A DNA stretch of 41,099 nucleotides, taken from Streptomyces sp. ISL-87 (GTDB lineage Bacteria > Actinomycetota > Actinomycetes > Streptomycetales > Streptomycetaceae). This document shows positions 40,795 through 41,099 of this stretch, one piece after another. Within the stretch, counting starts at the first letter, position 1, and each line of letters begins with the position of its first letter. The stretch spans positions 1 through 41,099 of the forward strand of contig NZ_JAGGOY010000117.1 in assembly GCF_018614095.1 (NCBI RefSeq). The letters run 5' to 3'. A model generated the notes under the pieces. That model had not been told where the DNA came from and ran no database searches. It saw only the letters and a program-made list of their open reading frames with translations. The translations under genes and the position numbers were made by a program.

Positions 40795-41091
40795 GACGCC
40801 CTCCACGGCGCCGGATACACGCCGAACGAACGATGGGATGAGGCGCGCGGGACCGCCCTCTACTGGACAGTGGGCGCGCCCGGCCTGGACGAAGGTCCGT
40901 GGACGCACGGGCTGGTGGTGTTCTGGCGGATGGCAGACGGCTGGCACTGCGCCCCCTTTAACCCGAACGGGGATCCGGACCGGAATGCCGCCCGGCCCCT
41001 GTCCCTCGACCCGGTGGCCTCGCCCGCCGCCCTCGCCGATCTGCTGCCCCGGCTCCTGCGCGGCCCCATCCACAGTCTGCGTCAAACTTGA
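40795..41091 (+). pseudogene. 3' fragment of an unrecognised gene (DUF6292-like at best)
   Basis: The plus-strand frame from about 40795 to the stop at 41089-41091 has coding-like composition: YTPNERWDEARGTALYW, THGLVVFWRMADGWHCAPF, RPLSLDPVASPAALADLLPRLL. The alternation of small Trp-rich strands and a C-terminal helix recalls DUF6292 proteins, but this is a weak memory match. The 5' part is replaced by transposase remnant sequence, so no natural start is visible. Function unknown. Confidence 0.4.
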
Positions 41092-41099
41092 CCCGGCCC

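Noticed and set aside
40444..41085. Full-length minus-strand protein covering the transposase remnant
   Set aside because: Only about residues 100-190 resemble a transposase; the upstream part is the antisense of the plus-strand gene fragment and reads as low-complexity shadow.

Overview
The window comes from a high-GC actinomycete, almost certainly Streptomyces or a close relative such as Kitasatospora. Evidence: strong G/C bias at third codon positions, frequent GTG starts, GGAGG-type ribosome sites, several genes that look leaderless, and families typical of streptomycetes (streptophobe membrane protein, SGM_5486-type mini-protein, DUF3099, two-FHA ABC transporter). From memory, the gene order serB - fabI/fabG - tldD/pmbA - tyrS - moaA - symporter - subtilase resembles a conserved chromosomal block of S. 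coelicolor; I could not check this.

Positions 1-33,370 are ordinary chromosome. In order they hold: a 5'-partial queA-like gene; a secreted SLT-domain transglycosylase behind a 26-bp perfect palindrome; an FHA-FHA-ABC transporter; a streptophobe protein with a 30-bp tandem repeat; serB; a SixA-type phosphatase; a small membrane protein; an MFS (CynX/NimT-type) exporter with a coupled mini-protein, divergent from a GntR/FadR-type regulator; a secreted protein; fabG-fabI; tldD-pmbA; tyrS; a GlsB/YeaQ-type protein; a DUF3099 protein; a pair of C-loop hairpins resembling a 6C RNA; a small Cys-containing protein; moaA; a DUF485-actP symporter operon; a secreted subtilase with a terminator-like hairpin in its leader; an alcohol dehydrogenase; a coupled sterol desaturase/AGMO-like and lysoplasmalogenase pair; and a four-gene catabolic operon (acetoacetate-decarboxylase-like, SDR, two amidohydrolases) divergent from a TetR regulator across a perfect operator-like palindrome. 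A DEDDh exonuclease with a BRCT-like tail closes the block.

From about 33,449 the character changes. The first 11 codons of a Cys-rich 'prokaryotic metallothionein'-type gene (MARCEVCGNDY) stop abruptly. Immediately after them begins an operon of four genes that overlap one another by 4 nt: three large tyrosine-recombinase-like proteins (487, 633 and 723 aa) and a 143-aa DUF6262/TnpC-like protein. This layout resembles Tn554-type transposition modules and RIT (recombinase-in-trio) elements. I read it as the left end of an integrated mobile element that broke the metallothionein-like gene. The middle recombinase lacks part of the canonical catalytic set, so the recombinases may divide the work.

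Downstream (39,453-41,099) is mosaic, decayed DNA: a ROK-family gene missing its start, fused at about 40,511 to a remnant of an IS5-type transposase, and then a fragment of an unrecognised gene. The element's right end and the rest of the interrupted gene are not in the window.
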